The position numbers were made by a program, and so were the translations under genes. Shown piece by piece: positions 1 to 10,600 of a DNA stretch of 64,000 nucleotides. Numbering within the stretch: position 1 is the first letter of the stretch; each line of letters opens with the position of its first letter. The DNA comes from Chitinophaga pinensis (GTDB lineage Bacteria > Bacteroidota > Bacteroidia > Chitinophagales > CAIOSU01): the NCBI GenBank assembly GCA_945901065.1, contig CAMDKI010000007.1, forward strand, positions 141,714-205,713, in the 5' to 3' direction. The notes under the pieces are model-generated. The model did not search any database. It had not been told where the DNA came from and was given only the letters and a program-made list of their open reading frames with translations.

Positions 1-1252
1 AAGTGGTTCTATCAGTGGGTGCATTATTTCTATCTCGCCATATCTGTAAGGCAAGGTAAACAAAGCTAAATTGGAAGAAAAAGGTCAATGGTGCCGCTAG
101 TTTGTATATCATTTTAACGGCAACACCTAACGATACAAAGTAGCACCAAACGAATAGCGTCCACAGCAGGGCTTTCCAAATCCATGTTTTGTTAGGGGCT
201 AACAAAATAGCCCATAACAAAAATGCCAGATTTGCAGCCAGCATATACCACAGAAAGCGGTTGTAGCCTTGATAAGCCATGGGGCCATCAACTTTTGTCC
301 GCTCCCAGAACAAGCCCCATTTTATTGGTAAGCCAGCCAATACATCTCCCTCGAAAACTGACGGGTAAGTAATGTTTTTCATGTACGCCAGTGCCGTGTC
401 GGTAGGCTCAGCAAAGTAGAAGGTATAGTAGGCTATAAGCTTTATGGAATCAACAGGGTCGGTTATGTCGTAGCTGCCTGGTTTTACTACCATGCCATCG
501 CTAAAGGTATAAATGTAGCTGTCTAGCTCGGCTATTTTCTGCTCCTCGGGGGTAATGTTTTGGTCTTGCAAATGACTGGCTCCCATAAATATGCCAAAGG
601 TGGTAGCAATAAGTAGTATGGCATATTTATACTTGTTTAGAAATTTGATGGGCGATAAATCTAATAGCCCCAACAGCGCTATAGCTGGCACCAAACCAAC
701 AAACATGCCTTGGTAGCGTATCTGCCAGCATAGCAACAATAGTAGGGTAAGTAAAAGGTATGCCCCAGCTTTAGCCCATTGGTGGTTGCAATAATGAGGC
801 AGCAGCAAAACCAAAAGGGGAAGCATTAACGATGATGATAGTGGATCGTATAGTACGGTGCTTTCCGCAAATACTACGCCTAGCAAAGCACTAAAAATAG
901 TTGCTGCAATTAGTACCCATTTACCGGAAAATGATTGCAGAATAGTAGTAAACAAGATGTAAAGTAACAGCAGCAGTGTAACAATACCTGGCACTAACTG
1001 CGAAACATCGAACCAATTGATTTGAGGAAAATGCTTGTATAGTTGTGCCATGGTAGCCAGCAAAAAACGGTTGCTGCCATTAGTAACCAGGTAAAACTTC
1101 TCAATAGGCGGAAAAAATAGCCCTTGCAACATTAACCCAGCAAAAATGCCATCGCCAATGGTTACGTATACTCCAATAAACCATATAAGGGCGAGGGGTA
1201 TAGCTACCACAGCCAAATATGCGGCAATATGTTTGGTAGTTGTTGGTTTCAT
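1..1252 (-). CDS. Polytopic membrane protein, GT-C glycosyltransferase-like (3' end outside window)
   Basis: The frame is open from an ATG at 1252 to the window edge, giving about 417 residues without a stop. It starts with a hydrophobic helix (MKPTTTKHIAAYLAVVAIPL) and then alternates hydrophobic segments with short loops. A large polar loop around residues 215-290 is followed by further helices. Length, hydrophobicity pattern and loop layout resemble the divergently transcribed neighbour at 1390; both have a soluble loop with a similar P-[AV]-D-S-[VI]-K-L motif. I read the pair as paralogous GT-C-fold sugar transferases that would take polyprenyl-phosphate sugars on the periplasmic side, but no catalytic motif is certain. 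A polymerase or plain membrane protein is possible. Confidence 0.6.
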   Translation of the reverse strand, partial: MKPTTTKHIAAYLAVVAIPLALIWFIGVYVTIGDGIFAGLMLQGLFFPPIEKFYLVTNGSNRFLLATMAQLYKHFPQINWFDVSQLVPGIVTLLLLLYILFTTILQSFSGKWVLIAATIFSALLGVVFAESTVLYDPLSSSLMLPLLVLLLPHYCNHQWAKAGAYLLLTLLLLLCWQIRYQGMFVGLVPAIALLGLLDLSPIKFLNKYKYAILLIATTFGIFMGASHLQDQNITPEEQKIAELDSYIYTFSDGMVVKPGSYDITDPVDSIKLIAYYTFYFAEPTDTALAYMKNITYPSVFEGDVLAGLPIKWGLFWERTKVDGPMAYQGYNRFLWYMLAANLAFLLWAILLAPNKTWIWKALLWTLFVWCYFVSLGVAVKMIYKLAAPLTFFFQFSFVYLALQIWRDRNNAPTDRTT

Positions 1253-1389
1253 GGGCTCACTAACTGAACAAAGGCTTTGTGGCAAGCTGTTGCAAGTTAG
1301 GTAATTTTATACGCTAAAACCTTACCTGTATTTCGCTATGGTTAAACCTTGCGGTAATAAATGGTATTTTTACCAAATAGGCCAAAGAT

Positions 1390-3183
1390 GTGCAGTCCGT
1401 GCTCCAAATCATAAGCAAGAAAAATCCACTGGTACTATCTTTTGTATGGGCAATTCTGCTCCATGCTTGCTGCTATGTTATTTGGGGCCTTTTTTTCGGA
1501 GAGTACACCGATAAGTTTTTGATGGCTTATGTTGATGGCAGTTTTAGTGGCGGTATAGCTAAGCCAGTGCATTACAATTATGGTATTCTTACAGGCATAT
1601 CCAGTATTATGGCTTCCGGGTACAGCCTGCTTCCGCAATTTAACTGGTACGGCATTATTGGTCAAGGTATACTGCTAATGGCCACCACCGGGTTTGTTTG
1701 GCTGCTGCGAGCTTTTTGGCTCAGTTTGCAGGGTAGCAAATGGGCAGCTTTGGGTTTTATAGTTTTCTTATTGCCGTTTTGGTGCACCCACATTGTGTTT
1801 TACCATACAACCGAGCTCGGGTCGCTGGCTTGTGGCATAGGTATTTTGGGGCTTGTGGCCAGTTATTTGCCTCAATTAAAGGGGGTGATGCCAAGGTTAA
1901 AAGGCTCACGGATATTTTTTACGGTTTTAGTGATGCTATCCATATTTTGCCGAATGGAACCTGCTCTAATGTGTGCAGGAGTTATGTTGCCCTTTGGTCT
2001 TTGGGTAGTAGGTGATAGGGCGGCTCGTTTTGGTTTGTTTAAGATTTCGTTGGCGGTTTTGCCTGTGTTTGCTGGCGCATATTTACTATATATGGCAGCA
2101 CCGTTGCCTGGCGATGTTTTGTTTAGGGATACTAGAGTATATACCCATACCCTTTGGGATTTTGGACAGGACGAGCGGTTGTACAAGCTAGCCACCCCAG
2201 CCGATAGTGTGAAACTGGAAGCTGCCCTGGCATATTTTATATCGGATGAGGTAGAGCTAAGCCCTGAGTTTTATGACAGCATTGGTGTGTTGCCATTGGA
2301 AAAATCATTGGGTTCGTTTGATAAGTATTTAGTGGGGTTTGACCTAAGGGTAGCAAGGGCCGTCGGTTTATTGCAGCAACTTAATGCCGCACAACCGGTA
2401 TTTTTAATGGCCTATTTTATAGCATTTTGTGCAGCCATGCTGTTGCTAGTTTACAACCGAAGCAGGCATTGGTGGAAGTTGTTGCTGGTAAACATTTGGT
2501 TTATGCTGTTGCTTTTTGGGGTAACGGTTTTTATGAAAATGGAACTGCGAGTGCTGGCGCCATTGGTATTGTTAGAGCTTATTGGTCTTACTGCTTTTTG
2601 TACTTATTTGTTGCCACTGGGCTGGCAAAACGTAAAAGGTAATGCGGTGATATTAGTGCTAGCAGGGTTGTTATTCCTAGTTCCCATCGCAATTAAGTTT
2701 ACTGAGCTGCATGGCGCTTCACAAAATTTTAAAATTGCCAGTAAAAATATGAAGGCCTTTAAGGCCGAGTTGGCTCAGCCTAGCTTCAAAAACCGCATAG
2801 TGGTTTTCCATAGTTTTGCTTGGCAAATGCTCTATGCCGATATTTTCGATATCAACCAATTTGCCGGCAATACCAATTTCTTGGCTATTGATAATGGTGA
2901 GCTGTATATGTATCCACAATTTAAAGAGGCAATGAATAAATGTTGTGGGGGCTATACCATAAATCATTTAGTCAACTACCTTTTGGAGCACAAAGAGCAG
3001 GTGGTTTTTGTGTCGGATGCAGGGCGGATGGATTTAATGGAGCGCTATATTGAAACCGTTTATGGTATTCCCTTTAATACACGACCTGCTTTTCCCGAGT
3101 CGGTATTGAGCCATCCTGTTAGCGGGGTAATGTTGCCTGGCTATGCCGACCACTTGGCCTTCTCTTACTTCGTGTTTGAATAG
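1390..3183 (+). CDS. Polytopic membrane protein, GT-C glycosyltransferase-like
   Basis: 597 residues with about ten or eleven predicted membrane helices, an acidic extracytoplasmic loop after helix 1 (residues 35-55) and a soluble C-terminal part of about 130 residues. This is the general layout of GT-C family glycosyltransferases. The start is taken as GTG, since an in-frame TAG lies at 1378 and no earlier ATG exists. It is divergent from a paralogous gene starting at 1252, with 137 bp between them that must carry both promoters. It converges with a lipoprotein gene whose stop lies only 7 bp away. Acceptor and donor cannot be told; membership of the glycan region supports a role in surface sugar assembly. 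Confidence 0.65.
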   Translation: MQSVLQIISKKNPLVLSFVWAILLHACCYVIWGLFFGEYTDKFLMAYVDGSFSGGIAKPVHYNYGILTGISSIMASGYSLLPQFNWYGIIGQGILLMATTGFVWLLRAFWLSLQGSKWAALGFIVFLLPFWCTHIVFYHTTELGSLACGIGILGLVASYLPQLKGVMPRLKGSRIFFTVLVMLSIFCRMEPALMCAGVMLPFGLWVVGDRAARFGLFKISLAVLPVFAGAYLLYMAAPLPGDVLFRDTRVYTHTLWDFGQDERLYKLATPADSVKLEAALAYFISDEVELSPEFYDSIGVLPLEKSLGSFDKYLVGFDLRVARAVGLLQQLNAAQPVFLMAYFIAFCAAMLLLVYNRSRHWWKLLLVNIWFMLLLFGVTVFMKMELRVLAPLVLLELIGLTAFCTYLLPLGWQNVKGNAVILVLAGLLFLVPIAIKFTELHGASQNFKIASKNMKAFKAELAQPSFKNRIVVFHSFAWQMLYADIFDINQFAGNTNFLAIDNGELYMYPQFKEAMNKCCGGYTINHLVNYLLEHKEQVVFVSDAGRMDLMERYIETVYGIPFNTRPAFPESVLSHPVSGVMLPGYADHLAFSYFVFE

Positions 3184-3190
3184 GACCTTG

Positions 3191-5434
3191 TTAATGGTGG
3201 TGATGATGTTCTTCGTCGTTGGCGTTTACAACAGGTTTTAACGATATTGCAATTACATTTCGGGTTTTAGGCGATTCATCTTTTTCGTTCCAAGTGTAAT
3301 ATTTGTTCAGGTCCAAATTCTTGGCTTCACTTTGTTTACCCGAGGGCCAAGTTATGCTCACGCTCATTATTCTTTGGGCATTTCCCAAACCAATGTGTTG
3401 TTCAAAAGGCGATGCACCATAGCTTCCGCCCGAGCTCACGGTGCGGGTTATGGTTTTCACTATACCTTGTTCGGTATAAGTAATGGCTATAGTGGCGCCT
3501 ACGGCTGGCCGGTTGCTCTTGTCTCCAGTAAGCTTTAGGCTTAGCCAGTTAGCCTTATTGGTAAGGTTGTTTTCAAACAGGGCATTCCAAAAAAAGTCCC
3601 CCAAAAAAAGGGCTCCAAGTTCAACATACATATCTAAGTCGCCATCTCTATCTACATCGGCCATTGCAATGCCGTGGCACTTTTGCAAATGACCTGTGCG
3701 CGAGGTAGTTGTTACATCGGCCCATCGCTTACCTTCCACGTTTTTGAGCATAATATTTGGAAACAACGAGGTAAGCATACCGGCACCAGTACCAAGATAT
3801 ATATCAACAAATCCATCGTTGTCTAAGTCTCCCGCATTCAAACTCATAGCCATTATACTTTGGGGCAGCAAAAAGCTAGGCTCGGCTTTAAAGGTGCCGT
3901 CTTTTTGGTTGATGTAAGTATATGATGGATAAATAGGATCTATTTCGTTAAAATACTCTTTAGGTATCTCGGCTTGGTGTACATGGTATCCGGCAACAAA
4001 AATATCGGGCCAACCATCGTTATTAAAATCAGCCGAAACAGCTGGGAAGCTGAATTTAGGCTCTTGAATACCTGCAGTGGCCGATACATCTTTGAAAAGA
4101 ATTTTGCCTGCGGTGCTGGTATTTAAAAATAAGCGATTGCTACCATTGAATATTGAGAAGAAAATATCTTGCTTGCCATCTTTATCAGAATCCAAGGCAA
4201 TTACTCCTTTTACCCATTCCACGACATCAAGGCCCGAACTTTTTGTTACATCAGTAAAGGTTTCGTTGCCATTATTTCGGTACACTTTTGTTGGATGCTT
4301 GGGTATTTTGCCATCCCAGTTGGGTACATCAAATTGGTCTAAAGAACCGGTTTCGTGCCCAACTATTAAATCTAGCCAGCCATCATTATCTAAATCAGAC
4401 CATACTGCCGAGTGGCTTGGGCTAAACCTCAATAGTCCGGCTTTAATAGTAATATCGGTAAACGTACCATCGCCATTGTTGCGTAATAGCGATGTTGGTT
4501 GATTGCCGCCAGCGGTTAGCCAGCCGCCGCGCACTATAAAAACATCGGCCCAACCATCATTGTTAAAATCGGTTTGCATGGCATTTGCTCCACCTGTTAT
4601 TCCTTTCAAGCCTGCCGTTTCGCTGGTATTTTTAAAGGTTCCATTAGGTTGCCTAATGTGCAGTCCTACGCCTTCGTTCAAGGGGCTATTGGTATCAAAC
4701 AAATCGAGAAGCCCATCGTTATTGAAGTCCTCTATAATAGCACCGCCATAATGGCTGGGCTTATCAATTCCCAAACCTTGGGCAACGTCCATAAAAATTG
4801 GGAAAGTGGCAACAGTATCCTTGAATTTTTCAAAATCAACCAGCCATGCTGCGGGCACATCATTTGGATAGCGCCCAAGCGTCATCGCCGCTAGGTTATA
4901 CATCCACCTAGCAATAGGATCATTTGGGTTAAATTCCAATAGTTTGGCATATAGCCTCATTGCACCTACTGAGCCTAGTGGTTTAACGTGCTGAGCTTGC
5001 TTATTAATAGGCATTATGCATGAGCTTTGGGTATGGTTTTCTTGGCAATTGGTAACTTCTCCGAACCTAAAATTTGCCAAGGCAAGCCAATGGATAATGC
5101 TCGCAGACTCAGGGGCATTAATGATAGTATCATTGCCCATATTATTTATTACAAAGTTGTAGAGTGTTTCCAATCCTTCTTTTTCACGGCCTGCCATAAC
5201 CAATTGTAAGCCCAACTCGAATTTAGCATTTGTGTCGCCCTTGGCTATTTTATCTTCTAGCTGAATCACATATAGGTCGTTCCTGGTAAAGTTTAAGTCA
5301 GGGTCTTCACTTAGGTACATTTCATACAACAATTCCTTCATGTCCGTCTGCTTGGTTTGAGTTTGACGGGGCGCATTGCTACAAGAGAACCAGACAAAGA
5401 TGGTGAATACAAAAAGTAAATACTTACATGCCAT
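3191..5434 (-). CDS. FG-GAP/VCBS repeat lipoprotein with ASPIC/UnbV C-terminal domain and poly-His tail
   Basis: Starting at the ATG at 5434 gives 747 residues with a short lipoprotein signal (VWFSC, Cys18); an upstream in-frame extension to 5503 is less likely because it would bury this signal. Residues about 60-190 are helical and TPR-like. From about 215 to 600 there are at least seven calcium-binding FG-GAP/VCBS blades with DxNxDGxxD motifs (DFNNDGLLD, DLDNDGWLD, DVDRDGDLD). An ASPIC/UnbV domain follows (SSGGSYGASPFEQHIGLG, then a TWPSGK motif). Such proteins form surface beta-propellers that bind glycans or proteins. The extreme C-terminus is DEEHHHHH, an uncommon natural His tail that might bind metal. 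It is probably exported to the outer membrane; the partner is unknown. Confidence 0.85.
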   Translation of the reverse strand: MACKYLLFVFTIFVWFSCSNAPRQTQTKQTDMKELLYEMYLSEDPDLNFTRNDLYVIQLEDKIAKGDTNAKFELGLQLVMAGREKEGLETLYNFVINNMGNDTIINAPESASIIHWLALANFRFGEVTNCQENHTQSSCIMPINKQAQHVKPLGSVGAMRLYAKLLEFNPNDPIARWMYNLAAMTLGRYPNDVPAAWLVDFEKFKDTVATFPIFMDVAQGLGIDKPSHYGGAIIEDFNNDGLLDLFDTNSPLNEGVGLHIRQPNGTFKNTSETAGLKGITGGANAMQTDFNNDGWADVFIVRGGWLTAGGNQPTSLLRNNGDGTFTDITIKAGLLRFSPSHSAVWSDLDNDGWLDLIVGHETGSLDQFDVPNWDGKIPKHPTKVYRNNGNETFTDVTKSSGLDVVEWVKGVIALDSDKDGKQDIFFSIFNGSNRLFLNTSTAGKILFKDVSATAGIQEPKFSFPAVSADFNNDGWPDIFVAGYHVHQAEIPKEYFNEIDPIYPSYTYINQKDGTFKAEPSFLLPQSIMAMSLNAGDLDNDGFVDIYLGTGAGMLTSLFPNIMLKNVEGKRWADVTTTSRTGHLQKCHGIAMADVDRDGDLDMYVELGALFLGDFFWNALFENNLTNKANWLSLKLTGDKSNRPAVGATIAITYTEQGIVKTITRTVSSGGSYGASPFEQHIGLGNAQRIMSVSITWPSGKQSEAKNLDLNKYYTWNEKDESPKTRNVIAISLKPVVNANDEEHHHHH

Positions 5435-5594
5435 TGCAATAACCTGAATTAGAGTATAAGTTAAATCTAAAATTAACACTTTCAGTGAAATCTTTAACTG
5501 CAAAAAACTAGTTTCTTCAAAATGGTTTATTTTGCAGCATCTTTAGTTGATACGTGGTAGTTATTAGGCGTGCAGTATTGACTTTTTATAAATA

Positions 5595-6476
5595 ATGGAT
5601 AAACAGTTAAAATATTCGGTTGTATTGCCTGTTTTTCAGGCTAAGCGCTATATTCAGTTATCGGTGCAGCGTATTATCGAGGTAATGGATTCCATTGGCG
5701 CTCCATACGAAATTATACTTGCCGATGATCACAGCACTGACGGTACTTGGGAGGTGCTGAAAAATATTAAAGCCCAACACGAGCAAATTCGCATTATTAG
5801 GCTGAGCCAAAATATTGGGCAAACGCCCACCACTATGGCTGGTGCACAACAAGCAAAAGGTCAATTTATCATTACCCTTGACGATGACTTGCAGCATCCG
5901 CCAGAAGAAATACCTGAGCTAATAGCCGCCATAAATGCGAATGATGTAGACGTTGTTTTTGGCGACCCTAAGCAACGCCATCATCCTAGTAAGCAGCACC
6001 CCGTGCTGGTTGCAATAGGCGGATTTATGTTCCATTGGGTGTTTATGCGGCGCTATCGAAAGATAAATTTCTTTACCACGTTCCGTATATTTAAAGCAGG
6101 CTTGCTAAGCTCTAATGGTGGCATATGGAGTCATTTGTTTTTTATTTGGCAATTGAACCCCGGCAGGGCCATTCATACCCCAACCAAGCACGAGCCACGC
6201 AAACAAGGCAAATCAAACCATACTGTATTACGCCTAATTAGGCACTTTTCGCCATTTCTTTGGTACTTTGCGTTGCGCACGGCAGTGGTGTTGCAAATAT
6301 TGTTGTTACTTGGTGCTTTGGCTTATTATGGCTACCAATATCAAGGGGAGGATTTAGACTTGAGCAACGGATACTGGATACTGGCGTTTGCGGTTATAGT
6401 ATTTGTGGCTAAACAAGCTGTGTTTGCCAAGTTGAGAAAGCTTGAAAACTTAAATAGCACCATAACCGAAGGATAA
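5595..6476 (+). CDS. GT2 glycosyltransferase, polyprenyl-phosphate sugar synthase type (DPM1/GtrB-like)
   Basis: 293 residues. The N-terminal 220 form a GT-A domain with the family 2 start (YSVVLPVFQAKRYI), a nucleotide-binding acidic patch (LADDHSTDGT, residues 42-51) and the metal-binding DDDLQHPPEEIP motif near residue 97. Two C-terminal hydrophobic helices (about 222-245 and 260-282) are typical of GtrB and dolichyl-phosphate-mannose synthase-like enzymes. These transfer a sugar from a nucleotide donor to undecaprenyl phosphate on the cytoplasmic face. The product would be the donor for GT-C enzymes, of which several candidates lie nearby. The next gene starts 10 bp downstream, so the two are probably one operon. 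The sugar is not predictable. Confidence 0.88.
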   Translation: MDKQLKYSVVLPVFQAKRYIQLSVQRIIEVMDSIGAPYEIILADDHSTDGTWEVLKNIKAQHEQIRIIRLSQNIGQTPTTMAGAQQAKGQFIITLDDDLQHPPEEIPELIAAINANDVDVVFGDPKQRHHPSKQHPVLVAIGGFMFHWVFMRRYRKINFFTTFRIFKAGLLSSNGGIWSHLFFIWQLNPGRAIHTPTKHEPRKQGKSNHTVLRLIRHFSPFLWYFALRTAVVLQILLLLGALAYYGYQYQGEDLDLSNGYWILAFAVIVFVAKQAVFAKLRKLENLNSTITEG

Positions 6477-6486
6477 AGGAAAGCAG

Positions 6487-7506
6487 ATGATAACTTTTTC
6501 GGCAAAAGAGAGTGAAGTATTGGGTGTGCGCATTGCACGTGGGGTATTGAACCAAAGTTGGCAGCCTAGCCAGTTGCAGCAAGCTGCTTTGGCAGGGGAG
6601 TATGATTTTTTGCGATTGAAGTTGCCCTCAAACGATGAGCAGGTGTTTACAAAGCTCGATGCGCTGGGTATGCACTATTGCTTGCACAGTATATTGGTGC
6701 GTAATAGTGTGGCTATAAACGAGGCGCACAATACACTGCAAAGAGATTTGAGGGTAACCTTTGAGCTATTTGACGGTAGCAACGAACTGGCCATGAAACA
6801 GCTGGTAAAAGATTCGTGGGGTGCGCGCACTGCGGTAAATTACCACAACACAAACTTTAGGCATTGGGTAAGTTATGAGCAAGAAATGGAAGGCTCGGCG
6901 GCATATGCTTGCGAGTTTAATTATAGCGTAAACCCTAGTATGCCTAATTGGATAGTGAAGTTGGATGGTAAACCTATCGGGTTTGTTCTAGGTAAGGCAA
7001 GCAACGAAGGGTTTGAAGGTATTATGTACAGCATTTTGCCTGAGTATAGAGGGCATAACTACGCTGAAGATATTATGATTTTTTTGAAAAAATGGTGCTT
7101 TGAGCAGGGCATTACAACGTTTTTCAATGATGTAGTTTTTCAAAACATGCCAAGCCTTAAGAGCATTGTTACTGAATCAATTGTTCCCATTGAGACTTAT
7201 TTGAACGTTACAATAAGCAGCTTGCTATCAGCATCGAGAAGTGAAGTGGTAATGCTAGATCCAAGCGCTTGTATTGGCCTTGGTGACACTATTAGTTGGG
7301 TTTCGGCAAATGAACATCTATGGCAGCAAGACGGGTTTAAGCTACAATCCATCAATGTTTCAAAAGGAAGTGATTGGACCACTGAAGTATCCAAAGTACA
7401 AGTATCGGTGCCAATTACGAATAATGGTCAGCAAGTAATTGCCGTAAAACCATATCATAAAAATATGTTGTTAGGGTCGGTATATCTTAATTACCGCAAA
7501 TTGTAA
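6487..7506 (+). CDS. GNAT-family N-acyltransferase with extra C-terminal domain (WecD-like N-terminal part)
   Basis: 339 residues. The N-terminal 245 resemble WecD-type sugar acyltransferases: a variable N-terminal half, then a GNAT core with the acetyl-CoA pyrophosphate loop seen as PEYRGHNYAED (around residue 188) and the asparagine-rich end strand (NDVVFQNMPSL). Known relatives N-acetylate amino groups on nucleotide-linked amino sugars. About 95 residues at the C-terminus (from roughly 246) belong to no domain I recognise. The gene follows the GT2 gene by 10 bp. A DegT aminotransferase that could supply an amino sugar lies at 13494, so together they could make an N-acylated amino sugar. 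The substrate is not shown by the sequence. Confidence 0.65.
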   Translation: MITFSAKESEVLGVRIARGVLNQSWQPSQLQQAALAGEYDFLRLKLPSNDEQVFTKLDALGMHYCLHSILVRNSVAINEAHNTLQRDLRVTFELFDGSNELAMKQLVKDSWGARTAVNYHNTNFRHWVSYEQEMEGSAAYACEFNYSVNPSMPNWIVKLDGKPIGFVLGKASNEGFEGIMYSILPEYRGHNYAEDIMIFLKKWCFEQGITTFFNDVVFQNMPSLKSIVTESIVPIETYLNVTISSLLSASRSEVVMLDPSACIGLGDTISWVSANEHLWQQDGFKLQSINVSKGSDWTTEVSKVQVSVPITNNGQQVIAVKPYHKNMLLGSVYLNYRKL

Positions 7507-7644
7507 CTGCTCTTTAAAATCTATTGTGCATTATGGTGCGATAGCGTAATTTGCAGTACTGTGAATAGTCAATGATCGATAGACTTCGACAATTGCTATT
7601 TTTACTTATTAATTCGATGGATAGTGTTTTACAAACTCAATATT

Positions 7645-10600
7645 ATGCATTTTTCAAGTGTTAGTTATATAGTCGCTATATTGTTTTTGTTTCTGTTGGT
7701 TTCTTGTCAACCCAAGCAAATATTATCGGTTGCCGAACCTGAAAAGACTTTGTTGGAAACGGTTTCGCCAGAGGAATCAGGTATTAAGCATACCAATATG
7801 CTAGTGGAAACAGAGGACTGGAACTACCTGTATTACTTTTACTTTTACAATGGTGCCGGAGTAGCTACGGGCGATATTAATAACGATGGTTTGGTAGATG
7901 TTTTTCTTACCTCAAACCAAACTCCTGCTTCATTGTATTTAAATAAAGGCAATTTTACTTTTGAGGATATTACCGTCCCTTCGGGCATAAATACCACAGA
8001 AGGTTGGAAGACCGGAACGGTTATGGCCGATATAAATAGCGATGGTTTCTTAGACATTTTTGTTTGCAGGGCCGGTGCTGGTGTAGGAAGTGAGCGCACC
8101 AATTTAGTGTTTATGAATAATGGCGACTTAACTTTTAGTGAGCGCTCTGCCGAATTGGGGCTTATTGATAGTAACCAGACTATTAATGTGGCGGTGCTAG
8201 ACTATGACCTTGATGGCGACTTGGACATATTTACGGTAAATCATTCACGCGATTTTGACCTAGTAAGCGCCATGTTTTGGATGAAGGACCCCTTAAAGCC
8301 AAGGTTTGGTGATAATCACCTTTTTCAACAACAGAGTGATGGTACATTCAGAAACGTATCTAAAGAAGCGGGCATTTCTAGTGAGCCAGACTTTAGCTTA
8401 AGCGCAACCATTTTTGATTTTAACCGCGATGGTTGGCCCGATATTTATGTGTGTAACGATTTTTGGCCCGATGATAACTTCTATATTAATAACGGCGACG
8501 GCACTTTTACCGATATTACCAAAAGGATTATGCCGCGAAACTCTTTGTTCTCAATGGGCTCGGATGCGGCTGATTTGAACAACGATGGTTGGCCTGATTT
8601 AATAACGGTGGATATGATGCCGGAGGATAATGTTAGGCAAAAAACAAAATACAATCAGTTTCCGAAGCAAACTTTGGATATGCTTAAAACCTATGATCAC
8701 AAAAACCAATTTAGCCGCAATATGCTGTATTTTGGCGATGGTGGTAAAGGTTTTGTTGAGGCAGCTTTTGTTGGTGGCATAGAAGCTACTGATTGGAGTT
8801 GGTCGGTATTATGCGAAGATTTGGATAATGATGGTTGGAGGGATGTGATGATTACAAACGGAATAAAGAGGGATATCGAAGACCTTGACTATACCCGTAA
8901 AGTGTTTGGTGAAAGCGATCAGTCGGGAGTTTCTCGTTTCGTAGAAAATAAGCTAACCACTATCGAAAAAATTCCAATTGAATGGTTGCCCAACTACATT
9001 TATAGAAACAATGGCGACCTGACTTTTGAAAACGTTTCGAGTAAATGGGGTTTTACGCAGCCCTTGTGCAGCCAAGGTATGGCCGTTGCCGATTTTGATA
9101 ATGATGGGTACCTTGACGTAATTATAAACAACACCGATACAATAGCATCATTATACCGTAATACAGGTAAAGCAGTACTTAAAAACAATTTTTTACAACT
9201 TAAATTTAAGGGCGCTGGCAAAAACAAGGATGGCTTGGGTGTAAAGGCAACATTATATGCCAATGGCACCAAACAATATAGAGAGTTGTATGCCAGCCGA
9301 GGCTATCAATCTTCATCGCAACCGATATTGAACTTTGGGTTAGGTAAAATTGTCAAAATAGATAGCGTAGTAGTTGTATGGCCTAGCAATCTAAAGCAGA
9401 CAATAACTAATGCACAAATAAACACCTTAGCAGTGGTGGATGAAGCTGATGCAAAGCCTTTTGCTAATAATTCCATAGCTGAGAATTCTGCTAAGTTATT
9501 TACACCTATTGAGGCTCCGCTGCCCATGCTAACCCACAAGGAAAACAATTTCTCCGATTTTAATGTAGATAGGTTGATACCCAGAATGCACTCGGCCGAG
9601 GGCCCTGCCTTGGTTGCCGCAGATATAAATAAGGATGGCGACGACGATATCTTTATTTCGGGAAGCAAAGGCAACAAATCGTCTCTTTGGGTTTCTAGCC
9701 CTAAGGGCTATGTTTTGGCCAAGAGCCAGCCTTGGAACAACGACCTTAGTTATGAAGTGATAAATGCTGTTTTTTTTGATGCCAACGGCGATGGATTGTT
9801 GGATTTGTATTTAGCCTCAGGTAGTAATGAGTATAATGTTGATGACGCTTGCCAGCAAGATAGGTTGTTTATTAATACGGATAATGATGGATTTAAATAC
9901 GACCCTGCTGCATTGCCGCAAATGTATACCAGCACAAAAGCCATCGCAGTAAATGATATTGACAATGACGGCGACATGGACCTATTTGTGGGAGGATTAA
10001 TAGTACCTCGGTCATATGGTATATCGCCTCGTAGCTATTTGTTGGTAAACGAAAACGGTAGGTTTACCGATGCTACCAAGGCCCTGGCACCCGATCTGGT
10101 AAACCCTGGGTTGATAACCTCGGCCATTTGGGCCGATATGGATGGCGATAAGGTGCCTGATTTGGTTTTGGGTGGCGAGTATATGCCGATTAGCATCTTT
10201 ACCAATAAAATGGGCAAACTAGCGCCAATTAAAGTAGCCGACAATGGTTTGGAAGGTGAAAATGGCTGGTGGCATAGCTTAGCTGCTCACGATTTTGATA
10301 ACGATGGCGATATGGATATTATAGCTGGTAACCATGGCCTTAACGTTATTTTCGATTGTAGCAAAGAGGCTCCAACTATACTATACCTGAACGATTTCGA
10401 CAAAAATGGCTCACTTGACCCTGTACTTACCTGTGATATTAAAGGTGTGCGAGCCCCGTTTTTGAATAGGGATGTATTTTGTGAGCAAATGCCAGAGTAT
10501 AACAACAAGTTTTTGACCAATACTAAGTATGCTACTACCCCTTTCGATAGCATGTTTACCGCCGATTTGCTGGCAGGTGCCCAAAAGCTTGTTTTATCGC

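Noticed and set aside
4077..4502. A 141-residue plus-strand frame inside the FG-GAP lipoprotein gene
   Set aside because: It lies antisense to the calcium-binding repeats, whose periodic codons produce spurious open frames; no start signal or homology pattern.
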